Of a DNA stretch of 43,819 nucleotides, positions 33,986 to 43,517 are shown in pieces. The number at the start of each line of letters is the position of its first letter. Position 1 is the stretch's first letter. The translations under genes and the position numbers were made by a program. Source of the DNA: an uncultured Chromatium sp. Lineage in GTDB: Bacteria; Pseudomonadota; Gammaproteobacteria; Chromatiales; Chromatiaceae. The DNA lies in assembly GCA_903897335.1 (NCBI GenBank), contig CAIUAY010000122.1:1-43819 (forward strand), read 5' to 3'. The notes below the pieces were generated by a model. It saw nothing but the letters and a program-made list of their open reading frames with translations, searched no databases and had not been told where the DNA came from.

Positions 33986-34828
33986 ATGAGCACACTCGAA
34001 CTTGGTAGTCTGATCCTGGCCGCAGAATTTGCACTGGTTGCCTGGGGAATTCTGTTCTTTATGATGCGTCGCAAGCACCAGCAAAGCCATGCAGATCATG
34101 CGCATGTGGGCGCGGTCATGGAAAATCTCGAAACCACCGAGGTATCACGCCGTGACGCGCTGGCGACTATGTTTGCATCGACTTACCGACTCGAAGGCGA
34201 GGCGCTGGAAGCCAAGGTCAATGAGTATGTCGCACGCGAAAAAGCCTTTTACAACGCGATGCTGAGTCTGTATCTGGAACGTGATGGCGCACGTCTGAAA
34301 GACATGCCAGCGGAACTGACCAAGGTACTGACGCCCTGGGCGACACTGACGCCCAGCGGGATGGTTCATGCGGATGATCTCAGCGGTCTTGAAAACGAGA
34401 AGGCTAAACTTACAGCAGAGCTGGAAAACACGCAAAAAACGCTCGATGAATTGATGAGTGAATACGCGGCGGCATTCAGTCACAGCCAGCCGCCAGCCCG
34501 GGCAGCCGATCCGCCGGAGACCGTTTCCAGCGTGGCTGTCGCCAAGGATGCTGAAGCGATGCCGGATCAGGACGATTTCGATTTTCTATCCGTCGGTGAT
34601 GACATCGACAGCATCGAGGCCGTGCTGGAACAGATCCCGAAAGACGCGCCAGATGCAGAGCGCGACGCTGCTGAACCGGTCAGTCCTCCAGCCGAGTCTA
34701 ATGCTCAGATAGAAGACACCGCAGAAAAACCGCCTGCGACTGACCATGAAGACCTTGAGTATGAACTCGCGCAGGATGAGCTGGAGGGACTTGCCGATCT
34801 CTTCGGCAGCCCGTCATCCAAGACCTGA
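33986..34828 (+). CDS. Single-pass membrane protein with coiled coil and acidic tail
   Basis: A 280-residue protein of no family I recognise. One N-terminal transmembrane helix (about 6-27, LILAAEFALVAWGILFFMM) is followed by basic residues, so the bulk is cytoplasmic. A helical region (about 45-115) comes before a coiled coil (about 133-160, ENEKAKLTAELENTQKTLDE). The tail (about 165-280) is disordered and rich in Asp/Glu/Pro. No ribosome-binding site is visible; the bases before the ATG belong to the IscB right end. Without the insertion it would directly follow the vWA gene, so it is probably the fourth gene of that operon. Confidence 0.78.
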   Translation: MSTLELGSLILAAEFALVAWGILFFMMRRKHQQSHADHAHVGAVMENLETTEVSRRDALATMFASTYRLEGEALEAKVNEYVAREKAFYNAMLSLYLERDGARLKDMPAELTKVLTPWATLTPSGMVHADDLSGLENEKAKLTAELENTQKTLDELMSEYAAAFSHSQPPARAADPPETVSSVAVAKDAEAMPDQDDFDFLSVGDDIDSIEAVLEQIPKDAPDAERDAAEPVSPPAESNAQIEDTAEKPPATDHEDLEYELAQDELEGLADLFGSPSSKT

Positions 34829-34836
34829 GACAGACT

Positions 34837-35823
34837 TCAGGACGGCTGACCCGGTGGCATCGCCCGTTCCACCAAAAATCGGTAAAAATCAGATAATTCG
34901 GTATATTTTTCAGCCACAGCAAGGAGATAACCGAACGTTCGCGGGAGATCATCCAGATATTGCGACTTCCCGTCACGCTGATGCAGACGTGCAAAGATTC
35001 CGCAGACCTTAAGATGTCGCTGCATTCCCATGAGGTCGAACCAGCGCAGGAATCGCACGGGGTCATCTTCCTGCAACACACCCATCTGATGGAGCCGCTG
35101 CTGATAGCCCAGCGCCCAGCCAGTTACCCGTTCGGTAGGCCAGACGATGTAACAATCGCGCAGCAGCGACACCAGGTCATAAGTGACAGGGCCGATCACG
35201 GCATCCTGAAAGTCCAGGACGCCGGGGCTGTCATGCTGGGTCAGCATTAGGTTCCGAGAGTGGAAATCACGGTGGACGCAGACCTGCGGCTGTTCGAGCG
35301 CATGGTGGATCAAGAAGTCATCGACGCGGCAGAGCAATCCCTGTTCTGCGTCCGTGAGCGTCAGACCAAGTTGTCCCCGTAAAAACCATTCACTGAACAG
35401 CGCGAGTTCACGTTTCAGGAATGGCGCGTCGTAATCTGGGAGACCAAACTGCGGCGCATGAGACTGCATCACCGCCAGCGCATTGAGCGCATCCCCATAC
35501 AGACGGTCGGCGGTGCTCGCGTCGAGTTGATCCAGATAAACGCGGTCGCCAAAATCGGTCATCAGCAAAAAACCCTGCGCACGATCCTCGGCGTAGATCT
35601 CCGGGGTATTGATCCCGATGGCGCGAAAGCGACGGGCAAGATCGGCAAAGCGTCCGCAATCTTCGACGGCGGGTGGCGCATCCATGGCAATCAACGTCCG
35701 CTCTGCCACGCTAACGCGCCAATAACGCCGGAAGCTGGCATCCGAAGAGGCCGGAGCCAACGCAAATGCCGCCCCGTCGAGCACTGCCGCCAGCCAGTTC
35801 CGCAAACTGACATGCCGATCCAT
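34837..35823 (-). CDS. amgK: Aminoglycoside phosphotransferase-family sugar kinase (AmgK-like)
   Basis: A 328-residue kinase. The catalytic loop HRDFHSRNLM and metal-binding GVLDFQDAVIGPVTYDLVSLL are the patterns of AmgK, the anomeric MurNAc/GlcNAc kinase of peptidoglycan recycling that works with MurU to make UDP-MurNAc. N-terminal SSDASFRRYWRV is also typical. The frame opens earlier, at 35838, but ATG at 35823 lies 2 bases after the DUF1840 stop and is preferred. The usual neighbour murU is not in the window, so the function is inferred from sequence only. The gene converges on the coiled-coil membrane protein. Confidence 0.82.
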   Translation of the reverse strand: MDRHVSLRNWLAAVLDGAAFALAPASSDASFRRYWRVSVAERTLIAMDAPPAVEDCGRFADLARRFRAIGINTPEIYAEDRAQGFLLMTDFGDRVYLDQLDASTADRLYGDALNALAVMQSHAPQFGLPDYDAPFLKRELALFSEWFLRGQLGLTLTDAEQGLLCRVDDFLIHHALEQPQVCVHRDFHSRNLMLTQHDSPGVLDFQDAVIGPVTYDLVSLLRDCYIVWPTERVTGWALGYQQRLHQMGVLQEDDPVRFLRWFDLMGMQRHLKVCGIFARLHQRDGKSQYLDDLPRTFGYLLAVAEKYTELSDFYRFLVERAMPPGQPS

Positions 35824-35825
35824 GA

Positions 35826-36149
35826 TTAGGTGTCCCACAGCACGTTCTCGCCATCCGCTGCCGCAGCCTTAAGCATTTCGATCAATGGCAATGCCCGATG
35901 TGCCAGACTGACGTGCTGGCTGTCATGGCCATCTGTCTGATGCGTTGTGGCAGAACCGTCAGGATCGAGTGGCAGGTCTGGATGTTCGGCAACGGCGGTC
36001 TGTAACCGTGTGAGCGCCTGCGGCACGTCTGCGGCCAGAATCGCCCCTGGCACCGTGCCGCTGTGCCCCATCAGCTTGATGAGCGTAACGGCCACGTCGC
36101 CGAACATGGTGATGGTGGCATAGGCGGGAGTCTGGAAGTGGATCAGCAT
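35826..36149 (-). CDS. DUF1840 family protein
   Basis: A 107-residue small cytoplasmic protein with the DUF1840 pattern: MLIHFQTPAYATITMFGDVAVTLIKLMG at the start, then a segment like VPGAILAADVPQALTRL, and a polar middle. The function is unknown. It is transcribed away from glnS and its stop lies 2 bases before the AmgK-like start. Confidence 0.8.
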   Translation of the reverse strand: MLIHFQTPAYATITMFGDVAVTLIKLMGHSGTVPGAILAADVPQALTRLQTAVAEHPDLPLDPDGSATTHQTDGHDSQHVSLAHRALPLIEMLKAAAADGENVLWDT

Positions 36150-36210
36150 GTGAACCTCGAATGACTGGCGAGAGTGGCGACAGCATAGCGCAGACAGTCT
36201 GCAACCGATC

Positions 36211-36239
36211 CTTTCAATTGCGGCGGTAAACGCTAGAAT
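36211..36239 (+). promoter_or_regulatory. Possible sigma-70 promoter of glnS
   Basis: CTTTCA (36211-36216) and TAGAAT (36234-36239) are separated by 17 bases in the divergent gap. The -10 is good and the -35 weak. Transcription would start near 36246, 32 bases before the glnS ATG. Confidence 0.4.
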
Positions 36240-36277
36240 GCAAGCCTTGTCGTATTTCTGCCGCTATCTGAGAGACC

Positions 36278-37951
36278 ATGACTGACGCCGTCGAGCCGTT
36301 TCGCACCCATTTTATTCGCCAGATCATCGACGCCGACCTCGCCTGCGGCAAGCATGACCGGATTGTCACCCGCTTTCCGCCTGAACCCAATGGCTATCTG
36401 CATATCGGTCATGCTAAGTCGATCGTGCTGAATTTCGGTCTGGCTGAATCCTATGACGGGCAGTGTAATCTGCGTTTCGACGACACCAATCCACACAAAG
36501 AAGATGTCGAATTCGTGGACGCCATCCAGTCCGATGTGCGCTGGCTGGGATTCGACTGGGGCGACCGCTGCTTTTTTGCCTCGGACTATTTCGAGCAGTT
36601 GTATCAGTTTGCCATCGAGCTGATCGAAAAAGGTCTGGCCTATGTCTGTGACCTCAGCGCCGAGGAGACCCGCGATTACCGTGGCACGTTGACTGAACCC
36701 GGCCGCAACAGCCCGTGGCGCGAACGTTCGGTTGCCGAGAATCTCGCACTCTTCACACAGATGCGCGCCGGCGAGTTCCCGGATGGTCGCCGCACCCTGC
36801 GCGCCCGTATCGACATGGCCGCGCCCAACATCAATCTGCGCGATCCAGTGCTCTATCGCATCAAGCACGGCGTCATCCATCATCAGACCGGCAGCGCCTG
36901 GTGCCTTTATCCAACCTATGATTACACCCATCCGCTTTCAGATGCGCTGGAAGGCGTCACGCACTCGCTCTGCACGCTGGAGTTCGAGGATCACCGCCCG
37001 CTCTATGACTGGTGCATTGCCAATGTCTCGCTGCCCTGCCAGCCACGCCAGATCGAGTTCAGCCGACTCAATCTCGAATACACCGTCACCAGCAAGCGAC
37101 GCCTGACCGAACTGGTCGCTGATGGGTTGGTCAGCGGCTGGGATGACCCACGGATGCCAACGCTCGCCGGTCTGCGGCGGCGCGGCTATACACCAGTGGC
37201 TATCCGTGACTTCTGCGCGCGGATCGGCGTCACCAAATCCGAGAATCTGGTTGAGATGGCGCTGCTGGAGAGCGCGATCCGTGACGATCTGGATGCGACA
37301 GCGCCCCGGCGGATGGCGGTGCTGCGACCGCTGAAGGTGATCCTGACCAATTATCCGAAAGACCGCGAAGAGTCACTGGAGGTTAGCAACCATCCCAAGG
37401 ATGCCGCGCTGGGAACACGTCCGCTGATCTTTGGCGCTGAACTCTATATCGACCGCAACGATTTCGCTGAAAACCCACCCAAAGATTTCAAGCGACTGAT
37501 CCCCGGCGGGGAGGTGCGGCTGCGCAATGCCTATGTGATGCGCTGCGATGAAGTCATTAAAGATGCATCAGGCGAGGTTATCGCACTGCGAGCCAGCGTC
37601 GATCTGGAGACACTGGGCAAAAATCCCGAGGGGCGCAAGGTTAAGGGCGTCATTCACTGGGTGTCCGCCGCACATGCTATTGCGGCAGAGGTCAGGCTCT
37701 ATGACCGGCTGTTTCGCGTCCCCACGCCAGGTGCGGGCGGAGTTGACTATCGCACCGACATCAATCCAGATTCACTGCGGGTTCTGCACGATGCCATGCT
37801 GGAACCGGCGTTGCAGGGCGTCTCGCCCGGCGAGCGTTTCCAGTTCGAGCGCGAGGGCTATTTCGTCGCTGACCCCGACACCACGTCGGCGCATCCGGTG
37901 TTCAATCTGACCGTTGGACTGCGCGATACCTGGGGCAAGAACCAGGCATGA
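36278..37951 (+). CDS. glnS: Glutaminyl-tRNA synthetase
   Basis: A 557-residue class I aminoacyl-tRNA synthetase that charges tRNA-Gln. The HIGH motif is in [16 protein letters not shown], and the KMSKS-equivalent is [10 protein letters not shown]. The C-terminal anticodon-binding barrels include [20 protein letters not shown] and [18 protein letters not shown] precedes the ATG. Its stop overlaps the start of the UDG-family gene (ATGA). Confidence 0.97.
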   Translation: MTDAVEPFRTHFIRQIIDADLACGKHDRIVTRFPPEPNGYLHIGHAKSIVLNFGLAESYDGQCNLRFDDTNPHKEDVEFVDAIQSDVRWLGFDWGDRCFFASDYFEQLYQFAIELIEKGLAYVCDLSAEETRDYRGTLTEPGRNSPWRERSVAENLALFTQMRAGEFPDGRRTLRARIDMAAPNINLRDPVLYRIKHGVIHHQTGSAWCLYPTYDYTHPLSDALEGVTHSLCTLEFEDHRPLYDWCIANVSLPCQPRQIEFSRLNLEYTVTSKRRLTELVADGLVSGWDDPRMPTLAGLRRRGYTPVAIRDFCARIGVTKSENLVEMALLESAIRDDLDATAPRRMAVLRPLKVILTNYPKDREESLEVSNHPKDAALGTRPLIFGAELYIDRNDFAENPPKDFKRLIPGGEVRLRNAYVMRCDEVIKDASGEVIALRASVDLETLGKNPEGRKVKGVIHWVSAAHAIAAEVRLYDRLFRVPTPGAGGVDYRTDINPDSLRVLHDAMLEPALQGVSPGERFQFEREGYFVADPDTTSAHPVFNLTVGLRDTWGKNQA

Positions 37952-38643
37952 CCCGGCAGCAACCGGGCTCAGAGGCGGACGCCGCGCCCCGCCAGGCGGC
38001 GCTAGCGCGTCTGCATACCGAACTCGAAGCCTGCCGCCGCTGTCCGGGAATGCAGGGACCGCCTGTCCACAGTGCGACCGTCCTGTCGTCGGTGATGCTC
38101 ATTGGACAGGCTCCAGGAACCCGCGAAATCATTGATCTGCGTCCATTCTGCTGGACGGCAGGCAAGACGCTTTTCGGCTGGTTCAGTCGCATTGGTCTGG
38201 ACGAGGCAGCCTGCCGCGAACAATTGTTGATCAGCGCCGTGTGTCGCTGCTTTCCAGGCAAAAACCCGAAAGGCGGTGATCGTGTTCCAGATCACGGAGA
38301 GATTGACCGCTGCCGTGGCTGGTGGCAGACCGAAATGCAGCTACTGCGTCCCGGTCTCATCATCCCGATCGGCAAACTCGCCATCAACCAGCTTTTGAAT
38401 GTCAGTCGTTTGGATACCGTCATCGGACAGCAATGGCGCTATCCGTCCGCAGATGGCTGGATAGCAGACATCATCCCGCTCCCACATCCATCTGGCGCAT
38501 CGACTTGGTTCAAGATGGAGCCGGGTCGGACATTGCTGGAGCAGGCCTTGACGCGGATTGCCGCACATCCTGAATGGCAGGCGCTGGTCTCCAGGGTAGA
38601 TCGCCTTCCAGCCATCAATCCTGCTGCGTTATCAGGTGTCTGA
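37948..38643 (+). CDS. Uracil-DNA glycosylase-family protein
   Basis: A 231-residue protein with the UDG superfamily fold. An N-terminal CRRCPG Cys pair is followed by motif [13 protein letters not shown] (the water-activating loop region), [16 protein letters not shown] with two more Cys, IPIGKLAI, and the DNA-intercalation loop PLPHPSGAS. The Cys layout hints at an iron-sulfur cluster as in family 4/5 enzymes. Substrate (uracil or other damaged base) cannot be decided. It overlaps glnS by 4 bases and precedes rsmD by 8. Confidence 0.82.
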   Translation: MTRQQPGSEADAAPRQAALARLHTELEACRRCPGMQGPPVHSATVLSSVMLIGQAPGTREIIDLRPFCWTAGKTLFGWFSRIGLDEAACREQLLISAVCRCFPGKNPKGGDRVPDHGEIDRCRGWWQTEMQLLRPGLIIPIGKLAINQLLNVSRLDTVIGQQWRYPSADGWIADIIPLPHPSGASTWFKMEPGRTLLEQALTRIAAHPEWQALVSRVDRLPAINPAALSGV

Positions 38644-38651
38644 ATCCGCCC

Positions 38652-39218
38652 ATGACCAAAACAACGAACCAGCTTCGCATCATTGGTGGACAGTTTCGCG
38701 GGCGACGGCTGCCATTTCCCGACCAGCCTGGCCTGCGCCCGACGCCGGATCGGATACGCGAGACGTTGTTCAACTGGCTCGCGCCGGTGATCACTGGCGC
38801 CCGCTGTCTGGATGCGTTTGCCGGTAGTGGCGCACTTGGATTCGAGGCGATCTCACGGGGTGCCAGCGAGGTGATCTTGATTGAACACTCCGCCGTGGCC
38901 ATCGCGCAGTTACAGACCAATGCCCGTGCGCTGAATCTCTCAGGCATTGACATCATGTGCGCCGATACACTTCAGTGGCTAGCCGGAACAGGTCGAGCCT
39001 TTGATGTCGTATTTCTTGACCCGCCTTATTCAGCAAACCAGCTGCAACCGGCCATCGACTGTCTGGCCAACCATGGCTGGCTGGACGCCGGGACATACAT
39101 CTATCTGGAGACGGCGCGCCAGACCGGTTTTCCAGCTCTGCCGGAACAGTGGCGACTGATCCGCGACAAGACCGCAGGTCAAATCCGCTTTGGGCTTGCC
39201 GTCGTGGATGGCCTTTAG
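38652..39218 (+). CDS. rsmD: 16S rRNA (guanine966-N2)-methyltransferase
   Basis: A 188-residue SAM methyltransferase. N-terminal LRIIGGQFRGRRLPFP, then RPTPDRIRETLFNWL, the SAM motif LDAFAGSGALGFEAISRGA, and the catalytic VVFLDPPY. It modifies G966 of 16S rRNA. ATG at 38652 is chosen; the longer frame from 38574 lies inside the UDG-family gene. The stop TAG overlaps the lpxK GTG. Confidence 0.95.
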   Translation: MTKTTNQLRIIGGQFRGRRLPFPDQPGLRPTPDRIRETLFNWLAPVITGARCLDAFAGSGALGFEAISRGASEVILIEHSAVAIAQLQTNARALNLSGIDIMCADTLQWLAGTGRAFDVVFLDPPYSANQLQPAIDCLANHGWLDAGTYIYLETARQTGFPALPEQWRLIRDKTAGQIRFGLAVVDGL

Positions 39219-40267
39219 TGGATCCCGCTTCAATCTGGTATCGCCGTCCATTTGAATTCGCCGAGGGTAGACTGTTGCTCTCGCTGCTCCTGTTGCCATT
39301 GTCCTGGCTGTATTGCGCGGTGGTACAGATCCGTCGGCGAGTCTATCGCGCTGGTTGGCTGCGCTGTCAGCATCTGACGGTTCCAGTGATCGTGGTCGGC
39401 AATCTCACTGTCGGTGGCACTGGCAAGACGCCGTTGACGCTGCGGCTTGCAGATCATCTACGCAAACTGGGCTGGACGCCCGGAATCATCACTCGGGGCT
39501 ATGGTGGTCTGGCCACGACCTGGCCGCAACCGGTGCATCCAGATAGCGATCCAGCACTGGTGGGCGATGAAGCCGTGCTTCTGGCGCGGCGGAGCGGATG
39601 CGTGGTGGTCGCGGGACCAGATCGTGCAGCGGCTGGCGTACTGGCATTGCATCTGGGTCGCTGTGACATACTGCTCACTGACGACGGGCTGCAACATCTG
39701 CGGCTAGCGCGTGATCTGGAGATCGTGTTGGTCGATGGCGAGCGCGGCTTTGGCAATGGCCGTTGTCTGCCAGCCGGGCCACTGCGCGAACCCCAAAGCC
39801 GTTTGACGCAGGTCGATCTGGTGCTGTACCACGGCGGACGCCAAACCCCACGGATGCAGCTCATGCCTGGCGCGGCGGTTAATCTGCGACAGTCCGGGCT
39901 GACCCGGCCACTCAGCGCATTTCGCGGACAGCCGGTGTTTGCCGTCGCAGGCATTGGTCATCCCGACCGCTTCTTTGCGCAGCTTGCGGCTGCCGGGCTC
40001 GATATCATCCCGCGCCCCTATCCCGATCATCACCGCTTTACGCCACGCGATGTGTCACAGTGGCCAGCAGACCCGGTGCTGATGACCGAGAAAGATGCGG
40101 TGAAATGCACGGCGCTGGCGGCTGATAACCATTGGTATCTGCCGGTCGAAGCAGAACTGGATGCAACGTTTCTGAGACAATTCGATGCCAGACTAACCCT
40201 GCTGGCTCGTCCCGGCCACGGATGCCTCAGTGCGGGTGATCAGATCATTCAGGATACACGCGCATGA
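39218..40267 (+). CDS. lpxK: Tetraacyldisaccharide 4'-kinase
   Basis: A 349-residue inner-membrane-associated kinase that phosphorylates the 4' position of the lipid A precursor. The N-terminal hydrophobic helix ([18 protein letters not shown]) is followed by the P-loop [35 protein letters not shown] and [16 protein letters not shown] at 39218 overlaps the rsmD stop (TAGTG) and is the best start; an in-frame ATG at 39149 lies well inside rsmD. It overlaps kdsB by 4 bases. Confidence 0.95.
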   Translation: MDPASIWYRRPFEFAEGRLLLSLLLLPLSWLYCAVVQIRRRVYRAGWLRCQHLTVPVIVVGNLTVGGTGKTPLTLRLADHLRKLGWTPGIITRGYGGLATTWPQPVHPDSDPALVGDEAVLLARRSGCVVVAGPDRAAAGVLALHLGRCDILLTDDGLQHLRLARDLEIVLVDGERGFGNGRCLPAGPLREPQSRLTQVDLVLYHGGRQTPRMQLMPGAAVNLRQSGLTRPLSAFRGQPVFAVAGIGHPDRFFAQLAAAGLDIIPRPYPDHHRFTPRDVSQWPADPVLMTEKDAVKCTALAADNHWYLPVEAELDATFLRQFDARLTLLARPGHGCLSAGDQIIQDTRA

Positions 40268-41034
40268 CACATGATTTCAGGATCGTCATCCCAGCTCGCC
40301 ATGCATCCACCCGACTGCCCGGCAAGCCATTACTTGATATCGTCGGCAAACCCATGATCCAGCATGTCATTGAACGAGCACTAGCAAGCCGTGCGGTAGA
40401 GGTCGTGGTCGCGACCGACGATCAGCGCATCGTCGATGCCTGTTCGGGGCTTGGCGCAACCGCCATGCTGACGGCTGAGACACACCGCAGTGGCACGGAT
40501 CGCCTGGCGGAGGTGGTTGAGCGGCTCGGCTGGCGCGATGACAGCATCGTAGTCAATCTCCAGGGCGATGAGCCCTGTCTGCCAGCGACGCTGATCGATC
40601 AGGTCGCGGCCAACCTGGCGCGGCTGGGTAACGTGGGGATGGCGACGCTAGCCGTACCCATCCATGACAGCCGGATGCTGTTTGACCCGCATGTGGTGAA
40701 GGTCGTCACAGATGCCGCTGGTTTTGCACTCTATTTTTCGCGTGCGCCGATCCCCTGGCAGCGTGATACGTTCCTGCATGATCAACCGCCTGAACTGCCT
40801 GCAAGCGCTTGCTGTTTGCGGCATATCGGTCTTTATGCCTACCGTGTCGCGCTGCTGCGCTGCTTTGTTAGCTGGACACCTGCGCCACTGGAGCTGGCTG
40901 AATCGCTCGAACAACTCCGCGTCCTCTGGCATGGTGAGCGGATTCATGTTGGCATAGCGACTGAAGAACCCGGCCACGGAGTCGATACGGCAGATGATCT
41001 GGTACAGGCTGCAGCACGGCTGGGTATCAGATGA
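40264..41034 (+). CDS. kdsB: 3-deoxy-manno-octulosonate cytidylyltransferase
   Basis: A 256-residue enzyme that activates KDO as CMP-KDO for the LPS inner core. It starts with [19 protein letters not shown], then [37 protein letters not shown] and [12 protein letters not shown]. Length is as expected. It is coupled to lpxK and to the following lipoprotein gene by ATGA overlaps. Confidence 0.96.
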   Translation: MTHDFRIVIPARHASTRLPGKPLLDIVGKPMIQHVIERALASRAVEVVVATDDQRIVDACSGLGATAMLTAETHRSGTDRLAEVVERLGWRDDSIVVNLQGDEPCLPATLIDQVAANLARLGNVGMATLAVPIHDSRMLFDPHVVKVVTDAAGFALYFSRAPIPWQRDTFLHDQPPELPASACCLRHIGLYAYRVALLRCFVSWTPAPLELAESLEQLRVLWHGERIHVGIATEEPGHGVDTADDLVQAAARLGIR

Positions 41035-41654
41035 CGAGCCGTTTGAGATTTGGCATTCGCCAGCTTGCCGTGATCGGGATTGTGGGTGTTCTGGCAAGTT
41101 GTGCGACAACGCGACCAGTGGTCACGTCGGTCTGGACTGAGCCCGGCAAACCAGCAATCTATCGACACCTCGTGGTGATTGGTGTCGCAACGACTGAAAA
41201 AGTCGAACGCGCCTATGCAGATCAATTCATTCAGTCGCTGCAACCGCAGGGCGTGACCGCAGACACCAGTCCGGCGCTGGAATCGGCGTTGCAACGCGGA
41301 CGCCGCACGGCAATCGACAAGGCGCTTGCCAAAACGGGCGCGGATGGCGTCATCATCACCCATCTGGTTGCTGAATCAGGCAAAACTGCCAGTACAGGTC
41401 AGCCGCACACTGCCGCGTCTCAGGTGCTTGCGTCCGATTACGCTCAGATTGACCACGATGTGATGCAGCCCGATTATTACGTCCACTGCCAGCAGTTGCG
41501 TCTGGAGACCAGTCTCTATGACGCACGACGCAAGCGTCTGGTCTGGTCTGGGCGCTCGTCGCCGCTGGCACCTGATTCGGAACAGACTATCGGCGAGATC
41601 ATCGCTGCCGTGATTGCACAGCTTAAGCAGAACGGCTATCTGCCATCCCGCTGA
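41031..41654 (+). CDS. Lipoprotein of unknown function
   Basis: A 207-residue protein with a lipoprotein signal ([13 protein letters not shown], lipid-modified Cys at about residue 24). The mature part has an alternating strand/helix pattern ([43 protein letters not shown]), resembling DUF4136-type periplasmic lipoproteins. That assignment is tentative. It overlaps kdsB by 4 bases, so it is made with the LPS genes and may act in the envelope. It converges with hemD, 4 bases apart, without a visible terminator. Confidence 0.78.
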   Translation: MTSRLRFGIRQLAVIGIVGVLASCATTRPVVTSVWTEPGKPAIYRHLVVIGVATTEKVERAYADQFIQSLQPQGVTADTSPALESALQRGRRTAIDKALAKTGADGVIITHLVAESGKTASTGQPHTAASQVLASDYAQIDHDVMQPDYYVHCQQLRLETSLYDARRKRLVWSGRSSPLAPDSEQTIGEIIAAVIAQLKQNGYLPSR

Positions 41655-41658
41655 TCGG

Positions 41659-42414
41659 TCAAACCAGTTGGCACAGCGCTTGGACGATGGCGCTGTCATC
41701 AGCGCGTTCGGCGACGCGCACGACCCGAAAGCCCTGCACGAGTGCCGTCTGCCGGGTGCGTTCGGCGATGACGACCAGCGGCGTGTCCAGCAGGCGTTCG
41801 CGGCCATCCGATCCGAGCATCGCCACCAGATTCAGCAGCACCTCGTCACTGGTTGCCATGACCAGCGCGACCGTCTCTGACCAGCGCGTCACCAGCGGTG
41901 ACGGATCGACCTGGGGTTGAACCCGTCGATAGACCTCGGCGAACTGCACCTCGGCACCACGCTGGGTCAGGGTTTCGGCAAAGAGTCCACGCCCACCCTC
42001 GCCACGCACGATCAGCACCCGCCGACCCTGCATCTTGGCCAGCTCCGGCATCTCCAGCAGCGCCTCGCTCTCGTAGCGTTCGTTCGGCACCAGATCCGGC
42101 GCACGGCCTGCGGCAGTCAGCGCCAGCGCGGTTCCTCGTCCGACGGCGGCGATCCGCGCCACCTTTGACCAGCGTCCGTCCGGCACCAGTGCCAGCGCCT
42201 GTTCTACCGCATTCGGGCTGACGAAATACAGCAGATCCCAGGTCTCGGCCAGCAGCGCGGTCGCCTGTGCATCCAGCGTCGGCTCGATGACGATGGTTGG
42301 AAAGCGGATGGCGCGTCCACCTGCCGCCTCGATCAACCGGCATAACGGTTCAGCCTGACCCGCCGGACGTGTCACCAGGACGCCGCGACCCGCAAGATCG
42401 CAGGGGTGGCTCAT
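41659..42414 (-). CDS. hemD: Uroporphyrinogen-III synthase
   Basis: A 251-residue enzyme closing and rearranging hydroxymethylbilane to uroporphyrinogen III. It starts with GVLVTRPAGQAEPLCRLIEAAGG, has FVSPNAVEQAL, AAVGRGTALAL, ILVVRGEGGRG-like VLIVRGEGGRGLFAETL and a C-terminal TRQTALVQGF. Sequence is poorly conserved in this family, but its position one base after hemC makes it secure. The hemX/hemY genes often found next are absent. Confidence 0.93.
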   Translation of the reverse strand: MSHPCDLAGRGVLVTRPAGQAEPLCRLIEAAGGRAIRFPTIVIEPTLDAQATALLAETWDLLYFVSPNAVEQALALVPDGRWSKVARIAAVGRGTALALTAAGRAPDLVPNERYESEALLEMPELAKMQGRRVLIVRGEGGRGLFAETLTQRGAEVQFAEVYRRVQPQVDPSPLVTRWSETVALVMATSDEVLLNLVAMLGSDGRERLLDTPLVVIAERTRQTALVQGFRVVRVAERADDSAIVQALCQLV

Positions 42415-42415
42415 C

Positions 42416-43342
42416 TCACAGCTCCGACAGCGCGCTCAGAATCTCGCCAGCACCCTGCGCGAGCAGTGCGTCGGCCACCTGCGTCCCGATGTCGTTGTAG
42501 TCGCGGCGCGACCCCTCGAATTCGGCGCGTAACACCCGCTGGCCATCGGGAGTGCCAACCAGTCCCTGTAGCAGCAGACGTTCGCCGTCGAGCGTGGCAT
42601 GACCAGCAATCGGCACCTGACAGCCACCATGCAGACGCAGATTCATTGCGCGTTCTGCCAGCACCCGGTCGGCGGTGTCGGGATGATTGAGCGGGGCGAT
42701 CAGCGCGTTGATGCGCGGGTCATCCTCGCGGCATTCGATGCCAATCGCGCCCTGACCGATGGCCGGCAGACTGATCGCTGGTTCAAGACGGGCGCGGATG
42801 CGTGACTCGAAACCCAAGCGCATCAACCCGGCAGCCGCCAGTATGATGGCGTCGTAATCACCGGCATCGAGCTTGGCCAGACGCGAATTGACATTTCCGC
42901 GCAGTGGCTCGATGCGCAGATCGGGACGGCGGTCGGCGATCTGGCACTGACGGCGCAGACTGGAGGTGCCAACACAGGCACCCTGAGGCAGTGCAGCGAA
43001 ATCAGCATAGACATTCGAGACAAAGGCATCGCGTGGATCTTCGCGTTCCATGACCACCGCCAGATGCAACCCATCGGGAAACTCAACCGGGACATCTTTC
43101 AGTGAATGCACCGCAATGTCGGCGGTGCCTTCCAGCATTCCCTGCTCCAGCTCCTTGACGAACAGACCTTTGCCGCCCACCTTCGCCAGTGGCGCATCGA
43201 GAATCCGGTCGCCTTTGGTGCTCATGCCGATGATCTCGATGGTGAGATCTGGATAGAGCTTTTGCAGCAGTGCGGCGACGTGTTCGGCCTGCCACATGGC
43301 CAGCGGGGATTTGCGGGTGGCGATACGAATGCTGTTCGACAT
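42416..43342 (-). CDS. hemC: Hydroxymethylbilane synthase (porphobilinogen deaminase)
   Basis: A 308-residue enzyme polymerising four porphobilinogens on a dipyrromethane cofactor. It has [38 protein letters not shown] and [12 protein letters not shown]. The cofactor-attachment Cys is Cys241 in [14 protein letters not shown] at 43342 is preferred over 43387 because AGGA lies 7 bases upstream. It forms a hemC-hemD operon and feeds heme, siroheme and, in phototrophs, bacteriochlorophyll. Confidence 0.96.
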   Translation of the reverse strand: MSNSIRIATRKSPLAMWQAEHVAALLQKLYPDLTIEIIGMSTKGDRILDAPLAKVGGKGLFVKELEQGMLEGTADIAVHSLKDVPVEFPDGLHLAVVMEREDPRDAFVSNVYADFAALPQGACVGTSSLRRQCQIADRRPDLRIEPLRGNVNSRLAKLDAGDYDAIILAAAGLMRLGFESRIRARLEPAISLPAIGQGAIGIECREDDPRINALIAPLNHPDTADRVLAERAMNLRLHGGCQVPIAGHATLDGERLLLQGLVGTPDGQRVLRAEFEGSRRDYNDIGTQVADALLAQGAGEILSALSEL

Positions 43343-43517
43343 GTTGAATCCTGGAGACAGATCAATGAAAACGCACGTCGCGCACAAGGCGCACGGACAA
43401 AACGTGATTGTGTCATAGCAGACGGGAAATCGCCCGACTTGTCAGCAGTCCACGAATGGTTATCCTTGCCGCTTGCGTTCACTCTGGTTCGTGCGTCGCG
43501 TCAGACGCACTGGGTTC

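Noticed and set aside
36233-36931. 232-codon antisense frame over glnS
   Set aside because: glnS has all class I synthetase motifs on the other strand; the antisense frame has no family resemblance.
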